Source: Ecdyonurus torrentis (Eukaryota > Arthropoda > Insecta > Ephemeroptera > Heptageniidae). Taken from it: DNA of 64,000 nucleotides. How positions within the stretch are numbered: position 1 is the first letter of the stretch; each line of letters begins with the position of its first letter. The DNA lies in assembly GCA_949318235.1 (NCBI GenBank), contig CASGGR010000034.1, positions 1,131,501 to 1,195,500 on the forward strand, written 5' to 3'. A program made the translations under genes and the position numbers. Of this stretch, positions 35,450 to 49,100 are shown piece by piece. The notes under the pieces are model-generated. The model had not been told where the DNA came from. It worked only from the letters and a program-made list of their open reading frames with translations, and ran no database searches.

Positions 35450-37562
35450 AGAATCTCAGTGCTTTCTCCTCGTACTTTTCAGACTGTGAATACGATTTTT
35501 GATGATATCTTTGAAACTAATAAAGCTACAGGCTTGCGGTTTGAACTAAAATGTAGGACTAACAGACTTGCAAAGCAAAGGTTATTACACCTTAATCGCT
35601 CCAATGCAAACTTTCGAAGTTATAGAGAATCTCAGTGCTTTCTCATCGTACTTTTTAGACTGTGAATACGATTTTTGATGATATCTCCGAAACTAATAAA
35701 GCTACAGGCTTGCGGTTTGAACTAAAATGTAGGACTAACAGACATGCAAAGAAAAGGTTTTTACACCTTAATCGCACCAATGCAAACTTTCGCAGCTATA
35801 GAGAATCTCAGTGCTTTTTCATCGTACTTTTCAGACTGTGAATACGATTTTTAATGATATCTCCGAAACTAATAAAGCTACAGGCTTGCGGATTGAACTG
35901 AAATGTAGGACTAACACACATGCAAAGAAAAGGTTATTACACCATAATCGCTCCACTGCAAACTTGCGCAGTTATAGAGAATCTCAGTGCTTTCTCATCG
36001 TACTTTTCGGACTGTAAATACAAATTTTGATGATATCTCCGAAACTAATAAAGCTACAGGCTTGAGGTTTAAACTAAAATGTAGGACTAACAGACTTGCA
36101 AAGAAAAGGTTATTACAGCTTAATCGCTCCAATGCAAACTTTCGCAGTTATAGAGAATCTCAGTGCTTTCTTATCGTACTTTTCGGACTGTGAATACAAA
36201 TTTTGATGATATCTCCAAAACTAATAAATCTACAGGATTGAGGTTTAAACTAAAATGTAGGACTAACAGACTTGCAAAGAAAAGGTTATTACACATTAAT
36301 CGAACCAATGCAAACTTTCGCAGCTATAGAGAATCTCAGTACTTTTTCATCGTACTTTTCAGACTGTGAATACGATTTTTAATGATATCTCCGAAACTAA
36401 TAAAGCTACAGGCTTGCGGATTGAACTGAAATGTAGGACTAACACACATGCAAAGAAAAGGTTATAACACCATAATCGCTCCACTGCAAACTTGCGCAGT
36501 TATAGAGAATCTCAGTGCTTTCTCATCGTACTTTTCGGACTGTAAATACAAATTTTGATGATATCTCCGAAACTAATAAAGCTACAGGCTTAAGGTTTAA
36601 ACTAAAATGTAGGACTAACAGACTTGCAAAGAAAAGGTTATTACACCTTAATCGCACCAATGGAAACTTTTCGCAGTTATAGAGAATCTCAGTGCTTTCT
36701 CATCGTACTTTTCAGACTGTGAATACGATTTTTGACGATATCTCCGAAACAAATAAAGCTACAGGCTGGCGGTTTGAACTAAAATGTAGGACTTACAGAC
36801 TTGCAAAGATAATGTTATTACACCTTAATCGCTCCAATGCAAATTTTCGCAGTTATAGAGAATCTCAGTGCTTTCTCATTGTACTTTTTAGACTTTGAAT
36901 AAGATTTTTGATGATATCTCTAAAACTAATAAAGCTACAGGCTTGCAGTTTGAACTAAAATGTAGGACTAACAGACTTGCAAAGAAAAGTTTATTACACC
37001 TTAATCGCTCGAATGCAAACTTGCGCAGTTATAGGGAATCTCAGTGCTTTCTAATCGTACTTTTCGGACTGTGAATACGATTTTTGATGATATCTCCGAA
37101 ACTAATAAAGCTACAGGCTTGCGGTTTGAACTAAAATGTAGGACTAACAGACTTGCAAAGAAAAGGTTATAACACCTTAATCGCTCCAATGCAAACTTTC
37201 GCAGTTATAGAGAATCTCAGTGCTTTCTCATCGTACTTTTTAGACTGTGAATACGAGTTTTAATGATATCTCAAAAAATAATAAAGCTACAGGCTTGCGG
37301 TTTGAACTAAAATGTAGGACTAACAGACATGCAAAGAAAAGGTTATTACACCTTAATCGCTCCAATGCAAACTTTCGCAGTTATAGAGAATCTCAGTGCT
37401 TTCTCATCGTACTTTTCAGACTGTGAATATGATTTTTGATGATATCATCGAAACCAATAAAGCTACAGGCTTGCGGTTTGAACTAAAATGTAGGACTAAC
37501 AGACTTGCAAAGAAAAGGTTATTACACCTTAATCGCTCCAATGCAATCTTTCGCAGTTAGAG
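35450..37562 (+). repeat. 2113-bp 12-mer HOR, copy 1 of 3
   Basis: Order is I-(J/A)-B-(C/F')-A-B-C-D-E-F-G-H, with one 177-bp C at 36506. Markers are T at 36229 ('aataaatctac'), A at 36341 ('cagtacttttt') and A at 36466 ('ttataacacc' in B). Each recurs exactly 2113 and 4226 bp downstream. Confidence 0.9.
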
Positions 37563-39675
37563 AGAATCTCAGTGCTTTCTCCTCGTACTTTTCAGACTGT
37601 GAATACGATTTTTGATGATATCTTTGAAACTAATAAAGCTACAGGCTTGCGGTTTGAACTAAAATGTAGGACTAACAGACTTGCAAAGCAAAGGTTATTA
37701 CACCTTAATCGCTCCAATGCAAACTTTCGAAGTTATAGAGAATCTCAGTGCTTTCTCATCGTACTTTTTAGACTGTGAATACGATTTTTGATGATATCTC
37801 CGAAACTAATAAAGCTACAGGCTTGCGGTTTGAACTAAAATGTAGGACTAACAGACATGCAAAGAAAAGGTTTTTACACCTTAATCGCACCAATGCAAAC
37901 TTTCGCAGCTATAGAGAATCTCAGTGCTTTTTCATCGTACTTTTCAGACTGTGAATACGATTTTTAATGATATCTCCGAAACTAATAAAGCTACAGGCTT
38001 GCGGATTGAACTGAAATGTAGGACTAACACACATGCAAAGAAAAGGTTATTACACCATAATCGCTCCACTGCAAACTTGCGCAGTTATAGAGAATCTCAG
38101 TGCTTTCTCATCGTACTTTTCGGACTGTAAATACAAATTTTGATGATATCTCCGAAACTAATAAAGCTACAGGCTTGAGGTTTAAACTAAAATGTAGGAC
38201 TAACAGACTTGCAAAGAAAAGGTTATTACAGCTTAATCGCTCCAATGCAAACTTTCGCAGTTATAGAGAATCTCAGTGCTTTCTTATCGTACTTTTCGGA
38301 CTGTGAATACAAATTTTGATGATATCTCCAAAACTAATAAATCTACAGGATTGAGGTTTAAACTAAAATGTAGGACTAACAGACTTGCAAAGAAAAGGTT
38401 ATTACACATTAATCGAACCAATGCAAACTTTCGCAGCTATAGAGAATCTCAGTACTTTTTCATCGTACTTTTCAGACTGTGAATACGATTTTTAATGATA
38501 TCTCCGAAACTAATAAAGCTACAGGCTTGCGGATTGAACTGAAATGTAGGACTAACACACATGCAAAGAAAAGGTTATAACACCATAATCGCTCCACTGC
38601 AAACTTGCGCAGTTATAGAGAATCTCAGTGCTTTCTCATCGTACTTTTCGGACTGTAAATACAAATTTTGATGATATCTCCGAAACTAATAAAGCTACAG
38701 GCTTAAGGTTTAAACTAAAATGTAGGACTAACAGACTTGCAAAGAAAAGGTTATTACACCTTAATCGCACCAATGGAAACTTTTCGCAGTTATAGAGAAT
38801 CTCAGTGCTTTCTCATCGTACTTTTCAGACTGTGAATACGATTTTTGACGATATCTCCGAAACAAATAAAGCTACAGGCTGGCGGTTTGAACTAAAATGT
38901 AGGACTTACAGACTTGCAAAGATAATGTTATTACACCTTAATCGCTCCAATGCAAATTTTCGCAGTTATAGAGAATCTCAGTGCTTTCTCATTGTACTTT
39001 TTAGACTTTGAATAAGATTTTTGATGATATCTCTAAAACTAATAAAGCTACAGGCTTGCAGTTTGAACTAAAATGTAGGACTAACAGACTTGCAAAGAAA
39101 AGTTTATTACACCTTAATCGCTCGAATGCAAACTTGCGCAGTTATAGGGAATCTCAGTGCTTTCTAATCGTACTTTTCGGACTGTGAATACGATTTTTGA
39201 TGATATCTCCGAAACTAATAAAGCTACAGGCTTGCGGTTTGAACTAAAATGTAGGACTAACAGACTTGCAAAGAAAAGGTTATAACACCTTAATCGCTCC
39301 AATGCAAACTTTCGCAGTTATAGAGAATCTCAGTGCTTTCTCATCGTACTTTTTAGACTGTGAATACGAGTTTTAATGATATCTCAAAAAATAATAAAGC
39401 TACAGGCTTGCGGTTTGAACTAAAATGTAGGACTAACAGACATGCAAAGAAAAGGTTATTACACCTTAATCGCTCCAATGCAAACTTTCGCAGTTATAGA
39501 GAATCTCAGTGCTTTCTCATCGTACTTTTCAGACTGTGAATATGATTTTTGATGATATCATCGAAACCAATAAAGCTACAGGCTTGCGGTTTGAACTAAA
39601 ATGTAGGACTAACAGACTTGCAAAGAAAAGGTTATTACACCTTAATCGCTCCAATGCAATCTTTCGCAGTTAGAG
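37563..39675 (+). repeat. 2113-bp 12-mer HOR, copy 2 of 3
   Basis: Same twelve classes and 177-bp C (38619) as copy 1. The shared private variants fall at 38342, 38454 and 38579. I saw no difference from copy 1 when reading them side by side. Confidence 0.9.
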
Positions 39676-41788
39676 AGAATCTCAGTGCTTTCTCCTCGTA
39701 CTTTTCAGACTGTGAATACGATTTTTGATGATATCTTTGAAACTAATAAAGCTACAGGCTTGCGGTTTGAACTAAAATGTAGGACTAACAGACTTGCAAA
39801 GCAAAGGTTATTACACCTTAATCGCTCCAATGCAAACTTTCGAAGTTATAGAGAATCTCAGTGCTTTCTCATCGTACTTTTTAGACTGTGAATACGATTT
39901 TTGATGATATCTCCGAAACTAATAAAGCTACAGGCTTGCGGTTTGAACTAAAATGTAGGACTAACAGACATGCAAAGAAAAGGTTTTTACACCTTAATCG
40001 CACCAATGCAAACTTTCGCAGCTATAGAGAATCTCAGTGCTTTTTCATCGTACTTTTCAGACTGTGAATACGATTTTTAATGATATCTCCGAAACTAATA
40101 AAGCTACAGGCTTGCGGATTGAACTGAAATGTAGGACTAACACACATGCAAAGAAAAGGTTATTACACCATAATCGCTCCACTGCAAACTTGCGCAGTTA
40201 TAGAGAATCTCAGTGCTTTCTCATCGTACTTTTCGGACTGTAAATACAAATTTTGATGATATCTCCGAAACTAATAAAGCTACAGGCTTGAGGTTTAAAC
40301 TAAAATGTAGGACTAACAGACTTGCAAAGAAAAGGTTATTACAGCTTAATCGCTCCAATGCAAACTTTCGCAGTTATAGAGAATCTCAGTGCTTTCTTAT
40401 CGTACTTTTCGGACTGTGAATACAAATTTTGATGATATCTCCAAAACTAATAAATCTACAGGATTGAGGTTTAAACTAAAATGTAGGACTAACAGACTTG
40501 CAAAGAAAAGGTTATTACACATTAATCGAACCAATGCAAACTTTCGCAGCTATAGAGAATCTCAGTACTTTTTCATCGTACTTTTCAGACTGTGAATACG
40601 ATTTTTAATGATATCTCCGAAACTAATAAAGCTACAGGCTTGCGGATTGAACTGAAATGTAGGACTAACACACATGCAAAGAAAAGGTTATAACACCATA
40701 ATCGCTCCACTGCAAACTTGCGCAGTTATAGAGAATCTCAGTGCTTTCTCATCGTACTTTTCGGACTGTAAATACAAATTTTGATGATATCTCCGAAACT
40801 AATAAAGCTACAGGCTTAAGGTTTAAACTAAAATGTAGGACTAACAGACTTGCAAAGAAAAGGTTATTACACCTTAATCGCACCAATGGAAACTTTTCGC
40901 AGTTATAGAGAATCTCAGTGCTTTCTCATCGTACTTTTCAGACTGTGAATACGATTTTTGACGATATCTCCGAAACAAATAAAGCTACAGGCTGGCGGTT
41001 TGAACTAAAATGTAGGACTTACAGACTTGCAAAGATAATGTTATTACACCTTAATCGCTCCAATGCAAATTTTCGCAGTTATAGAGAATCTCAGTGCTTT
41101 CTCATTGTACTTTTTAGACTTTGAATAAGATTTTTGATGATATCTCTAAAACTAATAAAGCTACAGGCTTGCAGTTTGAACTAAAATGTAGGACTAACAG
41201 ACTTGCAAAGAAAAGTTTATTACACCTTAATCGCTCGAATGCAAACTTGCGCAGTTATAGGGAATCTCAGTGCTTTCTAATCGTACTTTTCGGACTGTGA
41301 ATACGATTTTTGATGATATCTCCGAAACTAATAAAGCTACAGGCTTGCGGTTTGAACTAAAATGTAGGACTAACAAACTTGCAAAGCAAAGGTTATTACA
41401 GCTTAATCGCTCCAATGCAAACTTTCGCAGTTATAGAGAATCTCAGTGCTTTCTTATCGTACTTTTTAGACTGTGAATACGAATTTTGATGATATCTCCG
41501 AAAATAATAAAGCTACAGGCTTGCGGTTTGAACTAAAATGTAGGACTAACAGACATGCAAAGAAAAGGTTATTACACCTTAATCGCTCCAATGCAAACTT
41601 TCGCAGTTATAGAGAATCTCAGTGCTTTCTCATCGTACTTTTCAGACTGTGAATACGATTTTTGATGATATCACCGAAACTAATAAAGCTACAGGCTTGC
41701 GCTTTGAACTAAAATGTAGGACTAACAGACTTGCAAAGAAAAGGTTATTACACCTTAATCGCTCCAATGCAATCTTTCGCAGTTAGAG
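39676..41788 (+). repeat. 2113-bp 12-mer HOR, copy 3 of 3, ending in F'-G'-H'
   Basis: Identical in plan to copies 1 and 2 up to E at 41085, with markers at 40455, 40567 and 40692. The last three monomers switch to the primed haplotype: F' at 41261, G' at 41437 and H' at 41613 (with 'gcgctttg', C at 41702). The homogenised block therefore ends near 41.26 kb. Confidence 0.88.
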
Positions 41789-43725
41789 AGAATCTCAGTG
41801 CTTTCTCCTCGTACTTTTCAGACTATGAATACGATTTTTGATGATATCTTTAAAACTAATAAAGCTACAGGCTTGCGGTTTGAACTAAAATGTTGGACTA
41901 ACAGACTTGCAAAGCAAAGGTTATTACACCTTAATCGCTCCAATGCAAACTTTCGAAGTTATAGAGAATCTCAGTGCTTTCTCATCGTACTTTTTAGACT
42001 GTGAATACGATTTTTGATGATATCTCCGAAACTAATAAAGCTACAGGCTTGCGGTTTGAACTAAAATGTAGGACTAACAGACATGCAAAGAAAAGGTTTT
42101 TACACCTTAATCGCTCCACTGCAAACTTGCGCAGTTATAGAGAATCTCAGTGCTTTCTCATCGTACTTTTCGGACTGTGAATACAAATTTTGATGATATC
42201 TCCGAAACTAATAAAGCTACAGGCTTGAGGTTTGAACTAAAATGTAGGACTAACAGACTTGCAAAGAAAAGGTTATTACACATTAATCGCACCAATGCAA
42301 ACTTTCGCAGCTATAGAGAATCTCAGTGCTTTTTCATCGTACTTTTCAGACTGTGAATACGATATTTGATGATATCTCCGAAACTTATAAAGCTACAGGC
42401 TTGCGGTTTGAACTAAAATGTAGGACCAACAGACTTGCAAAGAAAAGGTTATTACACCTTAATCGCTCCAATGCAAACTTTCGCAGTTACAGAGAATCTC
42501 AGTGCTTTCTCATTGTACTTTTTAGACTGTGAATAATATTTTTTGATGATATCTCTGATACTAGTAAAGCTACAGGTTTACGGTTTGAACTAAAATGTAA
42601 GACTAACAGACTTGCAAAGAAAAGGTTATTACACCTTAATCGCTCCAATGCAAACTTTCGCAGTTATAGAGAATCTCAGTGCTTTCTCATCGTACTTTTC
42701 AGACTGTGAATACGATTTTTGATGATATCTCCGAAACTAATAAAGCTACAGGCTTGCGGTTTGAACTAAAATGTAGGACTAACAGACTTGCAAAGAAAAG
42801 GTTATTACACCTTAATCGCACCAATGCAAACTTTCGCAGTTATAGAGAATCTCAGTGCTTTCTCATCGTACTTTTCAGACTGTCAATACGATTTTTGATT
42901 ATATCTCCGAAACTAATAAAGCTACAGGCTTGCGGTTTGAACTTAAATGTAGGACTAACAGACTTGCAAAGATAATGTTATTACACCTTAATCGCTCCAA
43001 TGCAAATTTTCGCAGTTATAGAGAATCTCAGTGCTTTCTCATTGTACTTTTTAGACTTTGAATAAGATTTTTGATGATATCTCTAAAACTAATAAAGCTA
43101 CAGGCTTGCAGTTTGAACTAAAATGTAGGACTAACAGACTTGCAAAGAAAAGGTTATTACACCTTAATCGCTCGAATGCAAACTTGCGCAGTTATAGGGA
43201 ATCTCAGTGCTTTCTAATCGTACTTTTCGGACTGTGAATACGATTTTTGATGATATCTCCGAAACTAATAAAGCTACAGGCTTGCGGTTTGAACTAAAAT
43301 GTAGGACTAACAAACTTGCAAAGCAAAGGTTATTACAGCTTAATCGCTCCAATGCAAACTTTCGCAGTTATAGAGAATCTCAGTGCTTTCTTATCGTACT
43401 TTTAAGACTGTGAATACGAATTTTGATGATATCTCCGAAAATAATAAAGCTACAGGCTTGCGGTTTGAACTAAAATGTAGGACTAACAGACATGCAAAGA
43501 AAAGGTTATTACACCTTAATCGCTCCAATGCAAACTTTCGCAGTTATAGAGAATCTAAGTGCTTTCTCATCGTACTTTTCAGACTGTGAATACGATTTTT
43601 GATGATATCACCGAAACTAATAAAGCTACAGGCTTGCGGTTTGAACTAAAATGTAGGACTAACAGACTTGCAAAGAAAAGGTTATTACACCTTAATGGCT
43701 CCATTGCAATCTTTCGCAGTTAGAG
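41789..43725 (+). repeat. 11-mer HOR: I-J-A-N-L-M-K'-E-F'-G'-H'
   Basis: 1937 bp, with a 177-bp L at 42493. The N-L-M series returns here after about 23 kb without it. K' at 42846 has 'gactgtcaatacg'; the C in place of G removes a TGA and lengthens a meaningless open frame. It is copied at 52178-54114. Confidence 0.86.
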
Positions 43726-46190
43726 AGAATCTCAGTGCTTTCTCCTCGTACTTTTCAGACTGTGAATACGATTTTTGATGATATCTTTGAAACTAATAAA
43801 GCTAAAGGCTTGCGGTTTGAACTAAAATGTTGGACTAACAGACTTGCAAAGCAAAGGTTATTACACCTTAATCGCTCCAATGCAAACTTTCGAAGTTATA
43901 GAAAATCTCAGTGCTTTCTCATCGTACTTTTTAGACTGTGAATACGATTTTTGATGATATCTCCGAAACTAATAAAGCTACAGGCTTGCGGTTTGAACTA
44001 AAATGTAGGACTAACAGACATGCAAAGAAAAGGTTATTACACCTTAATCGCTCCAATGCAAACTTTCGCAGTTATAGAGAATCTCAGTGCTTTCTCATCG
44101 TACTTTTCGGACTGTGAATACAAATTTTGATGATATCTCCGAAACTAATAAAGCTACAGGCTTGAGGTTTGAACTAAAATGTAGGACTAACAGACTTGCA
44201 AAGAAAAGGTTATTACACATTAATCGCACCAATGCAAACTTTCGCAGCTATAGAGAATCTCAGTGCTTTTTCATCGTACTTTTCAGACTGTGAATACGAT
44301 ATTTGATGATATCTCCGAAACTTATAAAGCTACAGGCTTGCGGTTTGAACTAAAATGTAGGACCAACAGACTTGCAAAGAAAAGGTTATTACACCTTAAT
44401 CGCTCCAATGCAAACTTTCGCAGTTACAGAGAATCTCAGTGCTTTCTCATTGTACTTTTTAGACTGTGAATAATATTTTTGATGATATCTCTGATACTAG
44501 TAAAGCTACAGGTTTACGGTTTGAACTAAAATGTAAGACTAACAGACTTGCAAAGAAAAGGTTATTACACCTTAATCGCTCCAATGCAAACTTTCGCAGT
44601 TATAGAGAATCTCAGTGCTTTCTCATCGTACTTTTCAGACTGTGAATACGATTTTTGATGATATCTCCGAAACTAATAAAGCTACAGGCTTGCGGTTTGA
44701 ACTAAAATGTAGGACTAACAGACATGCAAAGAAAAGGTTTTTACACCTTAATCGCTCCACTGCAAACTTGCGCAGTTATAGAGAATCTCAGTGCTTTCTC
44801 ATCGTACTTTTCGGACTGTGAATACAAATTTTGATGATATCTCCGAAACTAATAAAGCTACAGGCTTGAGGTTTGAACTAAAATGTAGGACTAACAGACT
44901 TGCAAAGAAAAGGTTATTACACATTAATCGCACCAATGCAAACTTTCGCAGCTATAGAGAATCTCAGTGCTTTTTCATCGTACTTTTCAGACTGTGAATA
45001 CGATATTTGATGATATCTCCGAAACTTATAAAGCTACAGGCTTGCGGTTTGAACTAAAATGTAGGACCAACAGACTTGCAAAGAAAAGGTTATTACACCT
45101 TAATCGCTCCAATGCAAACTTTCGCAGTTACAGAGAATCTCAGTGCTTTCTCATTGTACTTTTTAGACTGTGAATAATATTTTTTGATGATATCTCTGAT
45201 ACTAGTAAAGCTACAGGTTTACGGTTTGAACTAAAATGTAAGACTAACAGACTTGCAAAGAAAAGGTTATTACACCTTAATCGCTCCAATGCAAACTTTC
45301 GCAGTTATAGAGAATCTCAGTGCTTTCTCATCGTACTTTTCAGACTGTGAATACGATTTTTGATGATATCTCCGAAACTAATAAAGCTACAGGCTTGCGG
45401 TTTGAACTAAAATGTAGGACTAACAGACTTGCAAAGAAAAGGTTATTACACCTTAATCGCACCAATGCAAACTTTCGCAGTTATAGAGAATCTCAGTGCT
45501 TTCTCATCGTACTTTTCAGACTGTCAATACGATTTTTGATTATATCTCCGAAACTAATAAAGCTACAGGCTTGCGGTTTGAACTAAAATGTAGGACTAAC
45601 AGACTTGCAAAGAAAAGGTTATTACACCTTAATCGCTCCAATGCAAATTTTCGCAGTTATAGAGAATCTCAGTGCTTTCTCATTGTACTTTTTAGACTTT
45701 GAATAAGATTTTTGATGATATCTCTAAAACTAATAAAGCTACAGGCTTGCAGTTTGAACTAAAATGTAGGACTAACAGACTTGCAAAGAAAAGGTTATTA
45801 CACCTTAATCGCTCGAATGCAAACTTGCGCAGTTATAGGGAATCTCAGTGCTTTCTCATCGTACTTTTCAGACTGTGAATATGATTTTTGATGATATCAT
45901 CGAAACCAATAAAGCTACAGGCTTGCGGTTTGAACTAAAATGTAGGACTAACAGACATGCAAAGAAAAGGTTATTACACCTTAATCGCTCCAATGCAAAC
46001 TTTCGCAGTTATAGAGAATCTCAGTGCTTTCTCATCGTACTTTTCAGACTGTGAATATGATTTTTGATGATATCATCGAAACCAATAAAGCTACAGGCTT
46101 GCGGTTTGAACTAAAATGTAGGACTAACAGACTTGCAAAGAAAAGGTTATTACACCTTAATCGCTCCAATGCAATCTTTCGCAGTTAGAG
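43726..46190 (+). repeat. 14-mer HOR: I-J-A-N-L-(M/J)-A-N-L-M-K'-E-H-H
   Basis: 2465 bp. The A-N-L series occurs twice, joined by an M/J hybrid at 44606-44781 (M head; J tail with 'aggtttttacacc' and 'cactgcaaac'). L is 176 bp at 44430 but 177 bp at 45134. Two palindromic H monomers stand side by side at 45839 and 46015, directly after E. Confidence 0.84.
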
Positions 46191-49100
46191 AGAATCTCAG
46201 TGCTTTCTCCTCGTACTTTTCAGACTGTGAATACGATTTTTGATGATATCTTTGAAACTAATAAAGCTACAGGCTTGCGGTTTGAACTAAAATGTAGGAC
46301 TAACAGACTTGCAAAGCAAAGGTTATTACACCTTAATCGCTCCAATGCAAACTTTCGAAGTTATAGAGAATCTCAGTGCTTTCTCATCGTACTTTTTAGA
46401 CTGTGAATACGATTTTTGATGATATCTCCGAAACTAATAAAGCTACAGGCTTGCGGTTTGAACTAAAATGTAGGACTAACAGACATGCAAAGAAAAGGTT
46501 TTTACACCTTAATCGCACCAATGCAAACTTTCGCAGCTATAGAGAATCTCAGTGCTTTTTCATCGTACTTTTCAGACTGTGAATACGATTTTTAATGATA
46601 TCTCCGAAACTAATAAAGCTACAGGCTTACGGATTGAACTGAAATGTAGGACTAACACACATGCAAAGAAAAGGTTATTACACCATAATCGCTCCACTGC
46701 AAACTTGCGCAGTTATAGAGAATCTCAGTGCTTTCTCATCGTACTTTTCGGACTGTAAATACAAATTTTGATGATATCTCCGAAACTAATAAAGCTACAG
46801 GCTTGAGGTTTAAACTAAAATGTAGGACTAACAGACTTGCAAAGAAAAGGTTATTACACCTTAATCGCACCAATGGAAACTTTTCGCAGTTATAGAGAAT
46901 CTCAGTGCTTTCTCATCGTACTTTTCAGACTGTGAATACGATTTTTGACGATATCTCCAAAACAAATAAAGCTACAGGCTGGCGGTTTGAACTAAAATGT
47001 AGGACTTACAGACTTGCAAAGATAATGTTATTACACCTTAATCGCTCCAATGCAAATTTTCGCAGTTATAGAGAATCTCAGTGCTTTCTCATTGTACTTT
47101 TTAGACTTTGAATAAGATTTTTGATGATATCTCTAAAATTAATAAAGCTACAGGCTTGCAGTTTGAACTAAAATGTAGGACTAACAGACTTGCAAAGAAA
47201 AGTTTATTACACCTTAATCGCTCGAATGCAAACTTGCGCAGTTATAGGGAATCTCAGTGCTTTCTAATCGTACTTTTCGGACTGTGAATACGATTTTTGA
47301 TGATATCTCCGAAACTAATAAAGCTACAGGCTTGCGGTTTGAACTAAAATGTAGGACTAACAAACTTGCAAAGCAAAGGTTATTACAGCTTAATCGCTCC
47401 AATGCAAACTTTCGCAGTTATAGAGAATCTCAGTGCTTTCTTATCGTACTTTTCGGACTGTGAATACAAATTTTGATGATATCTCCAAAACTAATAAAGC
47501 TACAGGATTGAGGTTTGAACTAAAATGTAGGACTAACAGACTTGCAAAGAAAAGGTTATTACACATTAATCGCACCAATGCAAACTTTCGCAGCTATAGA
47601 GAATCTCAGTGCTTTTTCATCGTACTTTTCAGACTGTGAATACGATTTTTAATGATATCTCCGAAACTAATAAAGCTACAGGCTTGCGGATTGAACTGAA
47701 ATGTAGGACTAACACACATGCAAAGAAAAGGTTATTACACCATAATCGCTCCACTGCAAACTTGCGCAGTTATAGAGAATCTCAGTGCTTTCTCATCGTA
47801 CTTTTCGGACTGTAAATACAAATTTTGATGATATCTCCGAAACTAATAAAGCTACAGGCTTAAGGTTTAAACTAAAATGTAGGACTAACAGACTTGCAAA
47901 GAAAAGGTTATTACACCTTAATCGCACCAATGGAAACTTTTCGCAGTTATAGAGAATCTCAGTGCTTTCTCATCGTACTTTTCAGACTGTGAATACGATT
48001 TTTGACGATATCTCCGAAACAAATAAAGCTACAGGCTGGCGGTTTGAACTAAAATGTAGGACTTACATACTTGCAAAGATAATGTTATTACACCTTAATC
48101 GCTCCAATGCAAATTTTCGCAGTTATAGAGAATCTCAGTGCTTTCTCATTGTACTTTTTAGACTTTGAATAAGATTTTTGATGATATCTCTAAAACTAAT
48201 AAAGCTACAGGCTTGCAGTTTGAACTAAAATGTAGGACTAACAGACTTGCAAAGAAAAGTTTATTACACCTTAATCGCTCGAATGCAAACTTGCGCAGTT
48301 ATAGGGAATCTCAGTGCTTTCTAATCGTACTTTTCGGACTGTGAATACGATTTTTGATGATATCTCCGAAACTAATAAAGCTACAGGCTTGCGGTTTGAA
48401 CTAAAATGTAGGACTAACAAACTTGCAAAGCAAAGGTTATTACAGCTTAATCGCTCCAATGCAAACTTTCGCAGTTATAGAGAATCTCAGTGCTTTCTTA
48501 TCGTACTTTTTAGACTGTGAATACGAGTTTTGATGATATCTCCGAAAATAATAAAGCTACAGGCTTGCGGTTTGAACTAAAATTTAGGACTAACTGACAT
48601 AAAAAGAAAAGGTTATTACACCTTAATCGCTCCAATGCAAACTTTCGCAGTTATAGAGAATCTCAGTGCTTTCTCATCGTACTTTTCAGACTGTGAATAC
48701 GATTTTTGATAATATCACCGAAACTAATAAAGCTACAGGCTTGCGGTTTGAACTAAAATGTAGGACTAACAGACTTGCAAAGAAAAGGTTATTACACCTT
48801 AATCGCTCCAATGCAATCTTTCGCAGTTAGAGAGAATCTCAGTGCTTTCTCCTCGTACTTTTCAGACTATGAATACGATTTTTGATGATATCTTTAAAAC
48901 TAATAAAGCTACAGGCTTGCGGTTTGAACTAAAATGTTGAACTAACAGACTTGCAAAGCAAAGGTTATTACACCTTAATCGCTCCAATGCAAACTTTCGA
49001 AGTTATAGAGAATCTCAGTGCTTTCTCATCGTACTTTTTAGACTGTGAATACAATTTTTGATGATATCTCCGAAACTAATAAAGCTACAGGCTTGCGGTT

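Noticed and set aside
45839..46190. Transposon terminal inverted repeats made by the H palindromes
   Set aside because: The dyads are 12-20 bp at a fixed monomer position, 176 bp apart in direct repeats, with no enclosed element or target-site duplication.
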